Positions 36,419 to 47,267 of a stretch of DNA of 64,000 nucleotides are shown here, piece by piece. Both the position numbers and the translations under genes were made by a program. Source of the DNA: Capillidium heterosporum (taxonomy: Eukaryota > Entomophthoromycota > Entomophthoromycetes > Entomophthorales > Capillidiaceae); contig WBMQ01000001.1 in assembly GCA_016630905.1 (NCBI GenBank), positions 2,108,001 to 2,172,000 on the forward strand. Direction: 5' to 3'. Below the pieces are notes generated by a model. It was not told the origin of the DNA and did no database searches. It saw only the letters and a program-made list of their open reading frames with translations. Each line of letters opens with the position of its first letter. The first letter of the stretch is position 1.

Positions 36419-37221
36419 TTAATACTGCAAAGGACCACTGCAGAAACCACGTTGTTGTAGAGAGGGAAGGTGAGTCTTGAACACTTCGTTCTCAAGGTGC
36501 TTGGTGAAGTATTTGGTTACATTCGAATACTGCTCACGCATCTCGGGGGTGATGAAGAAGATGAAAGGGAAGATGAGAGCAGTTACCAACTCGACATCAG
36601 CTAAAGTCAGTCTATCACAACAGATAAACTGACCACCATTTGACTTCAAAGTATCTTCCAAAAGTTGTAATAGGGTATTGAACTTAGTAGTAGCGCGTTC
36701 GACAACGTCGGACTGGTAGGGGCGTAGCTTCCAGACCGGGTACATGATATCTAAACCGTTGGCCATAATTTGTGCTTCACTGATTAACGAGTACTTCAAA
36801 ATTTCAGCACGTTCCCAACTGTCTTTACCGAGGAGAGGGTTGTTGGGCATTTGCTCGGCAACTTTTTACGTGTAAATAAAAATCAAATTATATGGAATAA
36901 TTACCGTATTGAGCGATGGCACAGGATTCAGTTAAAATCTTACCGTCCTTAGTTTCAAAACCGGGAGCTTGGCCTAGAGGGAATTTGGCTTTATAGGATT
37001 CACTCTTGGTATCCTTCATCTGGAAATCAGGGATGGTATCCAGCTCGACGTTGGAGAGGGCAGCAACAATCAATGCTTTGCTAAACTGATGAAATTTAGT
37101 TGATGTTTTTAGCTGAATCTTACCCTTGAGTTGCCAGTTTGACCGTATAGCGTCTATATTGTTTGGTTGCCAGTTAGTCAATGTCGCTGATTCTAAAACT
37201 TGAACTTACACCAATGGACAT
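36419..37221 (-). CDS. Glutathione S-transferase, eEF1B-gamma N-terminus-like
   Basis: Four exons: 37221-37210, 37153-37124, 37085-36905 and 36861-36419; 221 aa. The first coding exon has only 12 nt (M-S-I-G) and the second 30 nt. With these the N-terminus reads M-S-I-G-T-L-Y-G-Q-T-G-N-S-R-F-S-K-A-L, which matches the eEF1B-gamma/GST pattern T-L-Y ... R-x-x-K-A-L-I. Then come the thioredoxin-like half (F-P-L-G-Q-A-P-G-F, E-S-C-A-I-A-Q-Y) and the helical half (D-R-L-T-L-A-D-V-E-L). There is no C-terminal eEF1G domain, so it is a stand-alone GST-like protein. It may detoxify electrophiles or join the elongation-factor complex. The CTAAC branch site in intron 1 supports the splice choice. Confidence 0.85.
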
Positions 37222-37266
37222 CTTTGATTTTTGAGTTAATTGTCTTTAATAGGAGTTTGTTCAGCC

Positions 37267-37274
37267 TATTTATA
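37267..37274 (-). promoter_or_regulatory. TATA box of the GST gene
   Basis: TATAAATA on the minus strand, 46-53 nt before the ATG at 37221. Confidence 0.5.
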
Positions 37275-38064
37275 CCCTTCTTTCCTTCAAAGTTGATGTG
37301 ATATGATATGATGATTTGATTGTTTTCAAATTTGTTCCTTTGACCTAGAAACCAAAAGTTTGAAATTGTCCAATGAATTAGTGTCCAAGTAGGATTTACT
37401 TTTAGATGGTTGGATTAAATGTAAAATAAAAAGTAAATTTCATAATGCTTCTCGTCATCTATTTAAAATTTTCAATTGCTTTTTAACCTAAAGTATTATT
37501 AACCAATTTTGGAAATTGGGACAGTTACCTTCTGGTTGTGAACTTGAAGGAAAGCAACCGAGTTCTGAATTAGTAGATTAATTTCTCCAAATAAAACTGC
37601 AAAAACTAATCTGTTAATTTAGAACTGAATAGGACTAGCATTCAAATCTGATTACAAATATAAATCGGTAGATAGCCTGAATTACTAATACAAAACGATT
37701 GGTATTGTGTATTCTAGAGGACTAGGCACGGACTTACCTAGAAGATGTCTACAGTATATCTCACCATTTGTTAAATTAAAAGCTTCATACTGATACTTTG
37801 GGATTCACAATACGTTGCCAAATTTCCAACATTATATATAGCATACCAAAATCGAGTAAAGTCAAATTATTAAACTATTTTTACAATAATGATGCTACAA
37901 ATGCAAAGTTTAGTTTGATATAATTTAAAATTAATGTTTTACTGGCACCATTGTCTCCAAAGTAATTGCTTACTATCTACACTACCCAACTAATACGTAG
38001 CTTAACAAAGTCAAAATCTATGAAGCTCTCAACCCAAGAAAACCCCTATACCAAATCTAACCCA
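37275..38064. other. Intergenic, 790 nt
   Basis: No supportable gene; open frame 37966-38196 (plus) is antisense to the end of the dehydrogenase. Confidence 0.5.
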
Positions 38065-39089
38065 TCAACCCAAATACTCCTTAGTAAGGTCCTTACAGTA
38101 CATCTGAACTTTAGGACTTACAAACAAACCCTTCCCACACGCCGCATCCTCCTTCAGCAGCATGATTGCAGCATCTACCAAGGTATCCAAAGATAGAATC
38201 CCACCCACCATTCGGATGGAAGCTTGGATATACTCAGTCTGTCTAAATCCATTGTCCAAGTTGGTATCTAAAATATTCTTTTAAAATACGGATTGTAGGT
38301 GCAAGCCTACCTACATAAGTCGGACATAAACAGTTTACATTAATGCCTTTAGTACCCAAATATCCCAAGGCAGTGGTGAAATTTAGCACCTAAAAGCAGT
38401 TTTACAACTTTAGTTATGGGTATATGGGATAAGTTTACTGCCGCTTTAGTAGCCGAGTAGATGGGCAAAGGAGCCAGAGGTGCAATTGCTGATCCCGAAC
38501 TCATGTTTAAGATGGCAAACTTGCTTAAGGAACCTTGCTCCTTCTGCTTCAAAAACTGCTGGATGGCTAACGAAGTTCCATAGAGCACCGACTTCAAATT
38601 GATATTTAGGATTTCCGATATACGTTCTAAAGTTTTTAGTAGGAAATAGAGCTTGTACTTACCGGTAGTAACTTCGATTTCTTCAGGTATGCTTATACCG
38701 GCGTTGTTTACCATAATCTAGAGTTATAGTTTGGGGATAAGCAGGGTAGAGTTGGCAGTAGTTACTTGAGCACCGTTGAATTTGCTGTTGGCGACTTCAA
38801 ATAGTTTTTTGAGGTCAAGTTCTTGGCGCACGTCGCAGCGGACAAAGACCAAGTCGCTTTATTTATATAGAGTTAGTGACTTAACAAATCCAAACGCTAC
38901 TTGCTGAACTCTTGGGCTAACTTGATCCCTTTGGCTTCATCAATATCTCCTACTACAACCCTACATCTAAATTTTATTTGAACTTATGATTTGATTTTAC
39001 GTTTACTTGAGTGCTATCAGCCTTCGAACTATCCCTTCACCTATACCGTTGGCACCTCCAGTAACTATGGCGCACTTGTTTTTGAACAT
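38065..39089 (-). CDS. Short-chain dehydrogenase/reductase (15-hydroxyprostaglandin dehydrogenase-like)
   Basis: Seven exons: 39089-39007, 38966-38901, 38856-38766, 38717-38663, 38626-38439, 38389-38311 and 38267-38065; 254 aa. Classical SDR: T-G-G-A-N-G-I-G cofactor loop, G-D-I-D for NAD(H) preference, C-D-V, N-N-A-G-I, N-M-S-S-G-S with the catalytic Ser, Y-S-A-T-K with the catalytic Tyr and Lys, then C-P-T-Y-V-D-T. Length and C-terminal half resemble the HPGD branch (oxidation of hydroxy-lipids to ketones). Actual substrate unknown. The fourth intron (36 nt) is a stop-free multiple of three, so unspliced mRNA would still read through. Confidence 0.9.
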
Positions 39090-40239
39090 TTCTACAATTC
39101 TTTGAATGTTGGATAGAAGTGGTATAGCTATTCTTTTTATATAAAGTTTATTTTAATCAATGTGGAACGTTGCTTACGCTGAGCACATGTATGCTCCAAT
39201 TTTCAATTTAAATTTTTGGGTAGATGGTCAACCTAATACTTTGTATTGGAGTCACCGTTATAACTTTTTAGAACCTTGGATCGGAAATGCAAAATGATAA
39301 CTAAAATAAACGCTTTGTTACTTAAAAGTGGTAAACAGTGCTGATGTAGGCCCATAGACTTTCAATTCAAACTTGTTTGGAGGTAGCTCACACATATCTT
39401 TCAGCTATCGAATCGGTATTCGACGTGTTCACCAGCCAACTAAGAGCTTCAAGTCTTGAATGTAGGTGTTTATGACCAGATTGCATGGACAAAATGTAAA
39501 GTTACAGATTCATTCTGGATAAAAGCAATATGCACCAACTATAAAAATCAAAATGGCGCAAATTTTATCAAGACTGTTTATATAGCTCCAAATTTGATCT
39601 AAAAAAGATTTACTCGAAAGCTATCAATTCAGCCCAAATGCCTTGGAATTCTATCTTATTTATTGAAAAGGCCCTTTCTACAGCTTATGGCCCACCTTAT
39701 CCATTTCCCAAATCATTAAACTAGGTTTGTTTTATCTACAAGGCATTAAAATTTAATGTGACTTAGCGTATATCCTAACGTTTCATACTTTATTGGCAGA
39801 TTTATCAACTCAATTTTTTCCATGTTTGGAAATGTCCTTTCCATTTTGAGATTTGGGTCCACGTCTACCTTCAAATATTGACAAACCGCAATGCAAAGGA
39901 GTCTATAGGGCATGCAGCGAAATGTATAGTGATCCATAAAACCTATACGTCCGAAACCAATGCTAAGCTTGGAACTATTATGACTTTGAAACAAGAACTA
40001 CAAGTCAAAAGTCAATTTTCAAGTACCGATAACCTATTAGGTGCTCTACAGTAAGTTGCAATTTTGAACTTTGCTTTTTATGTTGAGTACCTTTACTGGA
40101 TATAGGTGTTAAGCAGGTAGGCAGATGGATCAATTGGATGTAAAAAACCAACTAATTACAAACCAGTTTCCAATTATAATTTTAAGCTCCGATACTGAAG
40201 AAATAAACACCAGTAGCCACAACTCTAATTTCAAATTTA
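39090..40239. other. Intergenic, 1.15 kb, with a possible relic
   Basis: An 82-codon minus-strand frame (39746-39994) contains a F-P-N-M-E-K-I-E-L-I-N-L-P run that looks like one Leu-rich unit of the F-box family. No start region or neighbours match, so it is listed only as a possible fragment. Confidence 0.3.
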
Positions 40240-42216
40240 TTAATGTTCCTCCTCTCCAAACAACTCGAACTGAGCAGCCAAAGCATCGACCTTACTGCTA
40301 TCGAACTTCCTTAATCTAATAAGAGCCCGAGCCGTGTTCATCTTACCGAAGGTGTTGAACAATACAGCACCAACTAAACGCTCATTATCTTTAGGGTCAA
40401 AGTAGAAGACAACCCCTTTCTTAAAGTTGTCGGCACCGTTGTCAGCTTTGACAAAGACAGCTGCCGTCTTTAAATCGGATTCGACGCGACCGACTGCTTC
40501 GTAACCGACACTGGGACCGACATCGGACCAGAAGTAAGGCTGATGGTTGTAGGCCTTCTTGCTCGAGCTGATCATGTTGCTACCAGCAAGTCTTCCAGAT
40601 TGAACGGCGTGGTCATAGTGTTCGACGCGGCGTCGGAAACCTAAAGTTTGATCGTAGTAGCTAGCTAGATCCCCAGCTACGAAGACGTCGGATCTGGCTT
40701 CCAATTCCGAGTTGACGACAATACCGCCGTTAGTGGGATCCAATTCCAATTGGGTTGTACCGTTGGACTGAGCGCTGGTTACGAACTGGGTGTTGGGGTG
40801 AATACCTAAGGTGGTAACAACAACGTCAACCTCCAACTTGTGGTCGTCGAGTTGAACTTTTAATTTACCAGAGTCAGCCTTGGTCAAGGCGTGCAACTTT
40901 TGAGATTTGAGGACGTCGACGCCTTCGGTTTCTAAGAGGGTAGTTGTGAACTTGGAGAGGTACTCGGGGAAGATGTTGGACATGTTACCAGATTCTCTAA
41001 AAGCCTGGACAACTTTGACCTTTTTCTGCTGGCTCAAGGCGTAGGCCAGTTCGGTACCTAGGAATCCACCACCAAGTACTAAAACGGTCTTCTCACCTTC
41101 GGTAGAGTTCAAGTCTGTGTAGAGAGATTTGAAGTCCTTCAAACTTCGGAAAGTGACTAGCTGGTTACCAAAGTCGGCAGTCGAGGTCTCATCCAACTTG
41201 AGGGGGTTGGGAGTGCCACCACAGGCTAACAAAATCTTGCTGTAGGCCAATCGCTTACCGTTATCCAACTTAATGACCTTTTTCTCGACATCCAACTGGT
41301 CTAATTTGGCCCCGGTAATGATCTTGACGTTCTTGGTGTTGACGGTCGCTACCAACTCATCTTTGTCTACTTTTTCCATGGCGTAGTCATTCTGGTAGAA
41401 AAGGGACTGCTCCTGGCCCTGCCAGTTCTTGAACTTCAAAGTATCTAGGACAGGTTCCTTTGCAGCTAACCACAACTCCTTGGAAAGTGGAGGGCGCATG
41501 TAGGGCTCGTAGACCTCATCAGTTATGACAAGGATGTCGGCTTCAGGATCGACTTCCTTAATAGACTGTAAGGCGGAGAAAGTAGCAGTACCACCACCTA
41601 CTAAGACATACTTGTAGTATACTCGAACTTTGGAGCTTTCAGGTATAGCTTTAGGAGCTGTTTTCACATCCTCTTCAAGTTCTTTAACCGATTCAGGTTC
41701 AATTACTACTTCGGGCTCAGGTTCTTGAGCTTGTTTCGTTTGCTTGGGCTCTTCCGATACAGAACCTTCAGATTGGGAAACCTCTTCCTCAGGCTCGCTA
41801 AGTTCCTCACTGGAAGTTAAGTGATCTTCCCGGTCGGCTACTTCAACATGTTTGTTGATGAGGACTTTGTCTCTAGCAGTCAAAGCGTGAGCTAACTTGG
41901 CTTTACGTTGCTCTTTATAATCTTCAGGTGGTTGACTTAAAATGAACAACTATAGCGAGAATAATCATTAATTTCTATTGAAAATTTGAAAAAACTTACA
42001 CCTCCACCCAACAGAGCAAAAGCACCAATCTAAACAAAACAAGCATTTAAAAAAAATCAATATATATAAATTTACCATCCAAAACTTGTCTTTCTCAATC
42101 TGTTGACCTTCAGGGGAAAATTCAACCTTAGTGTTGGTCGATCCATATCTAATTGGTGCTCTCAAAGTCGGTCGTAATCCACCTACCAAACTTCGCTTTA
42201 CTACCTGTCGAAACAT
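40240..42216 (-). CDS. AIFM1: Mitochondrial apoptosis-inducing factor 1 (AIF) orthologue
   Basis: Three exons: 42216-42076, 42029-42000 and 41949-40240; 626 aa (human AIF 613). A FAD/NADH oxidoreductase of the mitochondrial intermembrane space. N-terminal Arg-rich presequence, then a membrane segment (F-W-M-I-G-A-F-A-L-L-G-G-G-L-F-I-L) and a Glu-rich spacer. The FAD loop is V-G-G-G-T-A; the substrate loop is M-R-P-P-L-S-K-E; the NAD loop is L-G-G-G-F-L-G-T-E-L-A. The hallmark V-A-G-D-L-A ... R-R-V-E-H-Y-D-H-A-V-Q-S-G-R-L-A-G and F-W-S-D-V-G-P-S-V-G-Y follow, and the C-terminal AIF domain is complete. The middle exon is 30 nt and encodes the core of the membrane anchor. This is the membrane-tethered animal-type AIF, not the AMID type of yeast Aif1. 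Confidence 0.95.
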
Positions 42217-42930
42217 CTTTGCTCTTGTCTAATAATAAACAAATTTTTTGTAAACTTGAACGTCAACTAAATTTTCGAGGAATTTAGGCTTAGCTATCCG
42301 ATTGGATAAAGGTGCAATGGTTTAACCGAACTGATAGATTGAAAGCTTAATTACAGGTTTGGAAAATAGCAATAGCATTATACAATACATATTTATATAA
42401 TAGACATTTGGCTAATACAAAAGTATATATAATTAAAGTAAAATATAGAAATCAACTTATATATTGCAAGTAAATACATCCGTATCTCCTCAGCAGAATT
42501 ATTTCAGCTAGATTGCATTTCTCAATAGTTTTAGGTTGTGGACTACAAATAGCAAACTTTTGCTTGGACATCAGATAGAAACTCACTGTTTTAGAGGTTG
42601 AAATCGATACAAGGAATGTAGCTATATGCTACAGCGTCGATTCTTGATACTATACTTCATCTATGCCGAAAATGATACTGGTATTATAGAAACGATTTAT
42701 TATTTAGAGACTATTTATAGAAAGAATAAAAGATCCAAATACAAAGTATTTCCATCAAACTAAAAGAGATAGTGACGCATTTTAGCATCACTTCAAGTCT
42801 TTTACAACCAATACATACATTATTTTTACTGAATACATCTTAAACTGTAGCAGCATTTATCTTTAGTAGTATTAGCTTGATTCCCAACACGTTGACACGT
42901 CGATTGAAATGCAAAAGTACCTATAAATAC
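42217..42930. other. Intergenic, 714 nt
   Basis: No gene seen; AIF upstream region without a clear TATA box. Confidence 0.5.
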
Positions 42931-44193
42931 TTACAATCCTGTTTCAAGCAAAGGTGCTCGTTTTCGCACCCACCTTTCAAAGCCTTCAGGGCAAAATTTT
43001 GTTTTTAGGTATAGCAAGCTTGTAAAAGTTATACTATCAGCTAGTTCAAATGAGGGATTTGGGCCTGGTAATGTCGACTCACAAAGGATAGTCAAGCTAC
43101 GACATTCGACCAACTTGGATATGAAATTTATAAAGTCGGTAGTAAAATCCATCAGCGTATCTATCTGGAAGAGTTGGATATGCAAAGAGTGCATGAAACA
43201 AAAATGCTCGGATTTAAAGTCCCCTTCCAATTTTATATATCTAAGATGAACCAAACTATTGAAAAGGATGGAAAGTGAAGTCCGATTGTCACTGCTGAAG
43301 AGCATAATTGTCAATTCTACTAGATTTAGTAGACCTGAAATCTGGATGGGGTCCGTGATCGTGTTGAAGAAAGTGTCCAGTTTCACCAGTTTGTCCCAGT
43401 TTTTTTCGAAAAATACATTCTTGGTTCGATATAGCTCTAGTCCATACTTTTTAAGGTTGGGCCAGTAACTTGGAGTTTCAAAATAGCTTCTAAATACTTC
43501 AGGGATCTTACGGAAGATGAAGATAGAAACTTCAACTAGGCTGTCAAATGTAGGTAAGAAGCCTGATGGTTCATTGATGCCCTCCGCGTCTATAGACAGC
43601 CTTTTTAGATTAGGTAGGTTAGATTTAATCCGCTGGAAGATAGATCCATCTAGGAAATCATAGGTGAAAGTAAATTGCGTTAAAGTTTGATTAGAGAAGC
43701 TTATGGGCGGGGATATTTCAAAGTTCTGGTAGTATATTGTCATTCGCTTTAGGTTGGGTAGGCTCGAAATAAAGCGATCTACAAAGGTATAGTCACTTAA
43801 TAAACATACAGCGTAATCCTCTAGCTTGCAATATCGTTTTAAATCGCTGTGGGTCAAATTAGAAAAGAAGGTGGCTTCTACCACATTATCTTCGTAGGTT
43901 TGAAGATTGTCATAAATAGCTATTGAAAACTTAAGGTGACTTTTGGCGGAAATAGATTTCTTTATATATGTGTTGTACTTCGCTATTAGTTCATTGGCCT
44001 TCACATTCTTTTCGATAGAGGTGTCCATATCAAAGTCTTGCAATAAATCATAAAAATAATCTTCAAATAGAAAAGGCAGTGTAAGCTTTCGAAAGTACCT
44101 ATTGAGAAAGGCTAGTTGGACCCAGTCGTTAAAGCCTAGATTACTAAAGATGATTTCAAGTAACTCTGGTGGGAGATTGGATAGGTTGGTCAT
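42931..44193 (-). CDS. F-box protein with Leu-rich-like repeats
   Basis: Single exon. The frame is open further upstream to 44364, but I start at the ATG at 44193 because the F-box (L-P-P-E-L-L-E-I-I-F-S-N-L ... L-A-F-L-N-R-Y-F-R-K-L) follows at once, as in the paralogues; this gives 420 aa (477 from 44364). Repeats such as L-P-N-L-K-R-L and W-P-N-L-K-K-Y follow, and the C-terminus carries the shared W-V-R-K-R-A-P-L-L signature. Closest relative in the window is the gene at 47268-48518. Likely SCF substrate adaptor; substrate unknown. Confidence 0.75.
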   Translation of the reverse strand: MTNLSNLPPELLEIIFSNLGFNDWVQLAFLNRYFRKLTLPFLFEDYFYDLLQDFDMDTSIEKNVKANELIAKYNTYIKKSISAKSHLKFSIAIYDNLQTYEDNVVEATFFSNLTHSDLKRYCKLEDYAVCLLSDYTFVDRFISSLPNLKRMTIYYQNFEISPPISFSNQTLTQFTFTYDFLDGSIFQRIKSNLPNLKRLSIDAEGINEPSGFLPTFDSLVEVSIFIFRKIPEVFRSYFETPSYWPNLKKYGLELYRTKNVFFEKNWDKLVKLDTFFNTITDPIQISGLLNLVELTIMLFSSDNRTSLSILFNSLVHLRYIKLEGDFKSEHFCFMHSLHIQLFQIDTLMDFTTDFINFISKLVECRSLTILCESTLPGPNPSFELADSITFTSLLYLKTKFCPEGFERWVRKRAPLLETGL

Positions 44194-44364
44194 AAAAGTA
44201 AGCTCTTTGTTTGTGTTCAATACTAAAGAACTTGTACTAATGAGTTTATAAGCTACTTTACTCATTTTTAACATACACTTAGTAAACCATTGGATGAAAT
44301 CGAAATAGCCAATAGTACAAGCAAATAATTGAGGAACAATTTTAGGAAAATAATTGGCACACAA

Positions 44365-45057
44365 TCAACCTCAAATGTAGTTATGAATCTAGAGCAGTGA
44401 TATTCACTTTCTGTAGTCCATACTCAAAAATACTTACATCGCACAGTGATCTATATGCCCATACTTGTAAAAATATCTTTTTATACCAACAGATTCAAAT
44501 ACTACTATTTTAGAGCAAAATGCATAAATAATTTCATAGCAAAGTTGGGATTTTAGATGTGGATATAATTTGCCAAATAAACTTTAACTATCCTTCAAAA
44601 GCAGGCTTCGGCCTACTGCAAGAAATAGCCAACTTGCATCCTCTATTTTAAAATACTATACATTTAACTTAAAATATATGTATCAAACTAGTATGTGGAG
44701 GATGAGGCATTGTTTTTCAATATTATGGGATGAACACTCAATAGATCTGTAGGTTATTTGAAAATGTCTTATCAAAACTGCACTTTTAATGAATCCAACA
44801 CTATCTCTGTTCCTCTTAAACAGCTCTTTTCTCAAAATAAAGGGATTGAATCAGACTATATAGGTAGGAAAAGGTAGTAAAGAAATTGTAAAGTCAAAAG
44901 AAACTGGCAAAGCGGTCTACTCTTAAAAGAAGCTTTTAGATGGTAACCAATATTTGGTCTAAAGAGTGAGTTTCTGACTAGTATAAAAGCAGCTAAATAC
45001 ATCCAAACTAATAAAAGAACCAGAAATCAAACGAGTCTAACAAATATATACTAAACA
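44365..45057. other. Intergenic between divergent genes
   Basis: No gene seen; contains the TATA box of the 45058 gene. Confidence 0.5.
44982..44989 (+). promoter_or_regulatory. TATA box upstream of the 170-aa protein gene
   Basis: TATAAAAG, 69-76 nt before the ATG at 45058. Confidence 0.5.
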
Positions 45058-45570
45058 ATGGTCAAATTCGCCAACTTTTTCACCTTAGTTTTAGCTTTGA
45101 CATTTTGGACTACATTCAGCACTATCCAACTTAAGAAATATAAGTTAGCTACAAATGGGTACGTTACCATATTAGGGATAGTATTCGATGTCACTGATGG
45201 AATCACTAGATGCCTCTCAGATCTGTTCAGTTTGGTAGTTAGTACTACTTTGGTCCTCGTTGATGCAGCTAATGGCTTTGTCGCTTTAAAAATTGAGTTC
45301 TTAAATAAGAAGGATAATCCTATACTATCAACTGTAAATCAAAATACTGGTCCACAAATTGCTAATTCCTATGCCAACATGTTAACTGCTAGTACTAATC
45401 TCAATACCCCACCTTCTAACTCTAATACTTGTACCCCAACAGTAAATCTCAATACCAGTGTACCTTCTAATAGCCTTAACATTAATAGACCCAAATTGAA
45501 CCTGTCACACTCTTGGTCCTCTGTATCACTAGTTCAAAAGCCTACCATCTATAAAGCTACCTCTTCCTAA
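45058..45570 (+). CDS. Unknown small membrane or secreted protein, 170 aa
   Basis: Single exon. Residues about 5-22 are a hydrophobic signal-like segment and 38-75 contain two further hydrophobic stretches. The last 80 residues are rich in Asn, Thr, Ser and Pro with a loose repeat (L-N-T-P/S ... S-N-S), a composition typical of exposed, O-glycosylated tails. I do not recognise the family. Evidence for a real gene: TATA box, an ATG in A-rich context (AAACAATGG), a long open frame in an AT-rich region and a clean signal peptide. It could be a cell-wall or secreted protein. Confidence 0.5.
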   Translation: MVKFANFFTLVLALTFWTTFSTIQLKKYKLATNGYVTILGIVFDVTDGITRCLSDLFSLVVSTTLVLVDAANGFVALKIEFLNKKDNPILSTVNQNTGPQIANSYANMLTASTNLNTPPSNSNTCTPTVNLNTSVPSNSLNINRPKLNLSHSWSSVSLVQKPTIYKATSS

Positions 45571-47267
45571 CATTGTAATACCCTATGACCCTCGTATAAT
45601 TCCTTTACCTCTGCTTGCTATTAAATCTAAATTTTAGTTGTGCTATATAGCTATTGCAATTGTATCTATACTTTACCTTTTCGTTTTCGACATTTTGATA
45701 TACATTTGAGATATCTAACCAAGAAAAGTTGGTTTGCCTGTAGCTCGAGGCAAAGAAACCATCCCCTATTGTGGCAAATTTGCTAAATCAAAAGATTTAA
45801 CATGTAGTAAAAGATAAAGTTATATATCAATGGTTGAAAGCATAAACATGGCTCCCTTCAAAATTTCAATCACTTTCTTATCGAAGCTCTTATTTTGGCC
45901 TTGATGGGTGTGGCTAAATCTTTTACTGAGCCTGCAGCTTTTTTGGTTCGAAGCAAATAACCTAGATTCGAAAGGTAGGATATATTCACTTAGATTAAAA
46001 TCTTTACAACTTAATAGTCCAAGATATATCATTTAAAAGCTTACTCTTATCATCTTAAAGCGTTTTAGTAGTTATATAAACCGAACAGCTGTTATGTTTG
46101 TTCTCCAATGAAGATCAATAAAAGCATTCGCTGGTACTGGTACTGAGGCCAAACCTTTAAGAAAAGTTCTTTTAGAGAATATGGCACTAGGTAACATTTG
46201 ACTATGAAAACTCCACATTTATATTAAAATAGAGCTACATTGGTTCCTATACCTTTGTTTTTAGGTGAAGGAGCATAATACATCTAAATTTATCAAGCCT
46301 TTAAATATGAAGAAATCTAACTTTTAGTACCTTTACCTCCATCATTATACAGGTTCAAATGTCTAAGATTTTGATTCTACAAAAGTAAATATGATATTAG
46401 AGTAGTTTATAGACGTCTTAACACCATCGCTATCATTTCCCTAAAATAAATTTTAAAGAATGATACTGAATGTCAAGCGTATATCAAATACTATATGTAG
46501 AAAGCATACCTGATGTAACGTTATTGACAGCTCAAGGTTTAATTTTCCTACTAGCCCTGCAACAATAAAAAGGAGCCAACATTGAAACTGAAGAATCAAT
46601 TACAGCTATTCAAGACTAAAAGTAAGTGTACAGGTATAGGATGTAGTTGAAAATGGAGTCAATGCTATCAAATCCACTTGGATTGCAGAAAAAGCTATTG
46701 TAGTTGAGTTGAGCACCCGAATTTACAAAACTGCCTTGTATTTCACCTAGGCAGCTAGATAAACTAAACCATACTTTACTGTATTATACGAGATTTCTAG
46801 CAATGACCTTATTATAAGAGGTATACTATACAAGAATTTATAGATATCAAGTTAAATCTAGCTAGCCTAGTTTATAAAAGGATGCTTTTCTAATTATTGA
46901 AGGAGTCAACACTGTGGGTTCATTTGGTTGTTAATTTATTCTATGGAGGTAGGAAGCTTTCTTCAGTTGGTGTGATCTCCAATATTAAGGTAGGATTGAG
47001 GTTACAAAAATTAGTGGTGAGCTGGAATTGCACCAGCTGGTAAGTCTATACAGCGGCTTAGAAATATAGCAGCTAAATTATTTAATAAACTATACATACA
47101 TTTGATATTACAATCACCTTGAATTATAAAATCAGATACATATTACTTTACAATAGTTTACTCCTATAATTACAGGTTGATAACACACATCTACCCTTGA
47201 AAAGAAAAAATAAAGTTATAAACTATCTAAAGGTGGACATTTATAAAAATTAGGAGCAAAGGTAGAT
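45571..47267. other. 1.7 kb without an intact gene; scattered coding-like fragments
   Basis: Short fragments on the plus strand look coding but are broken: a secreted-protein-like start at about 45848 (M-A-P-F-K-I-S-I-T-F), a piece near 46110-46190, one near 46510-46600 (reading D-V-T-L-L-T-A) and one near 46640-46720 (G-V-N-A-I-K-S-T-W). They may be remains of one decayed gene. The 70-codon frame 45820-46032 (minus) overlaps these in antisense and is not convincing. Confidence 0.35.

Noticed and set aside
37193-37211. A 19-nt intron in the GST gene
   Set aside because: Far shorter than any other intron here, and the longer alternative with a CTAAC branch site restores the family N-terminus.
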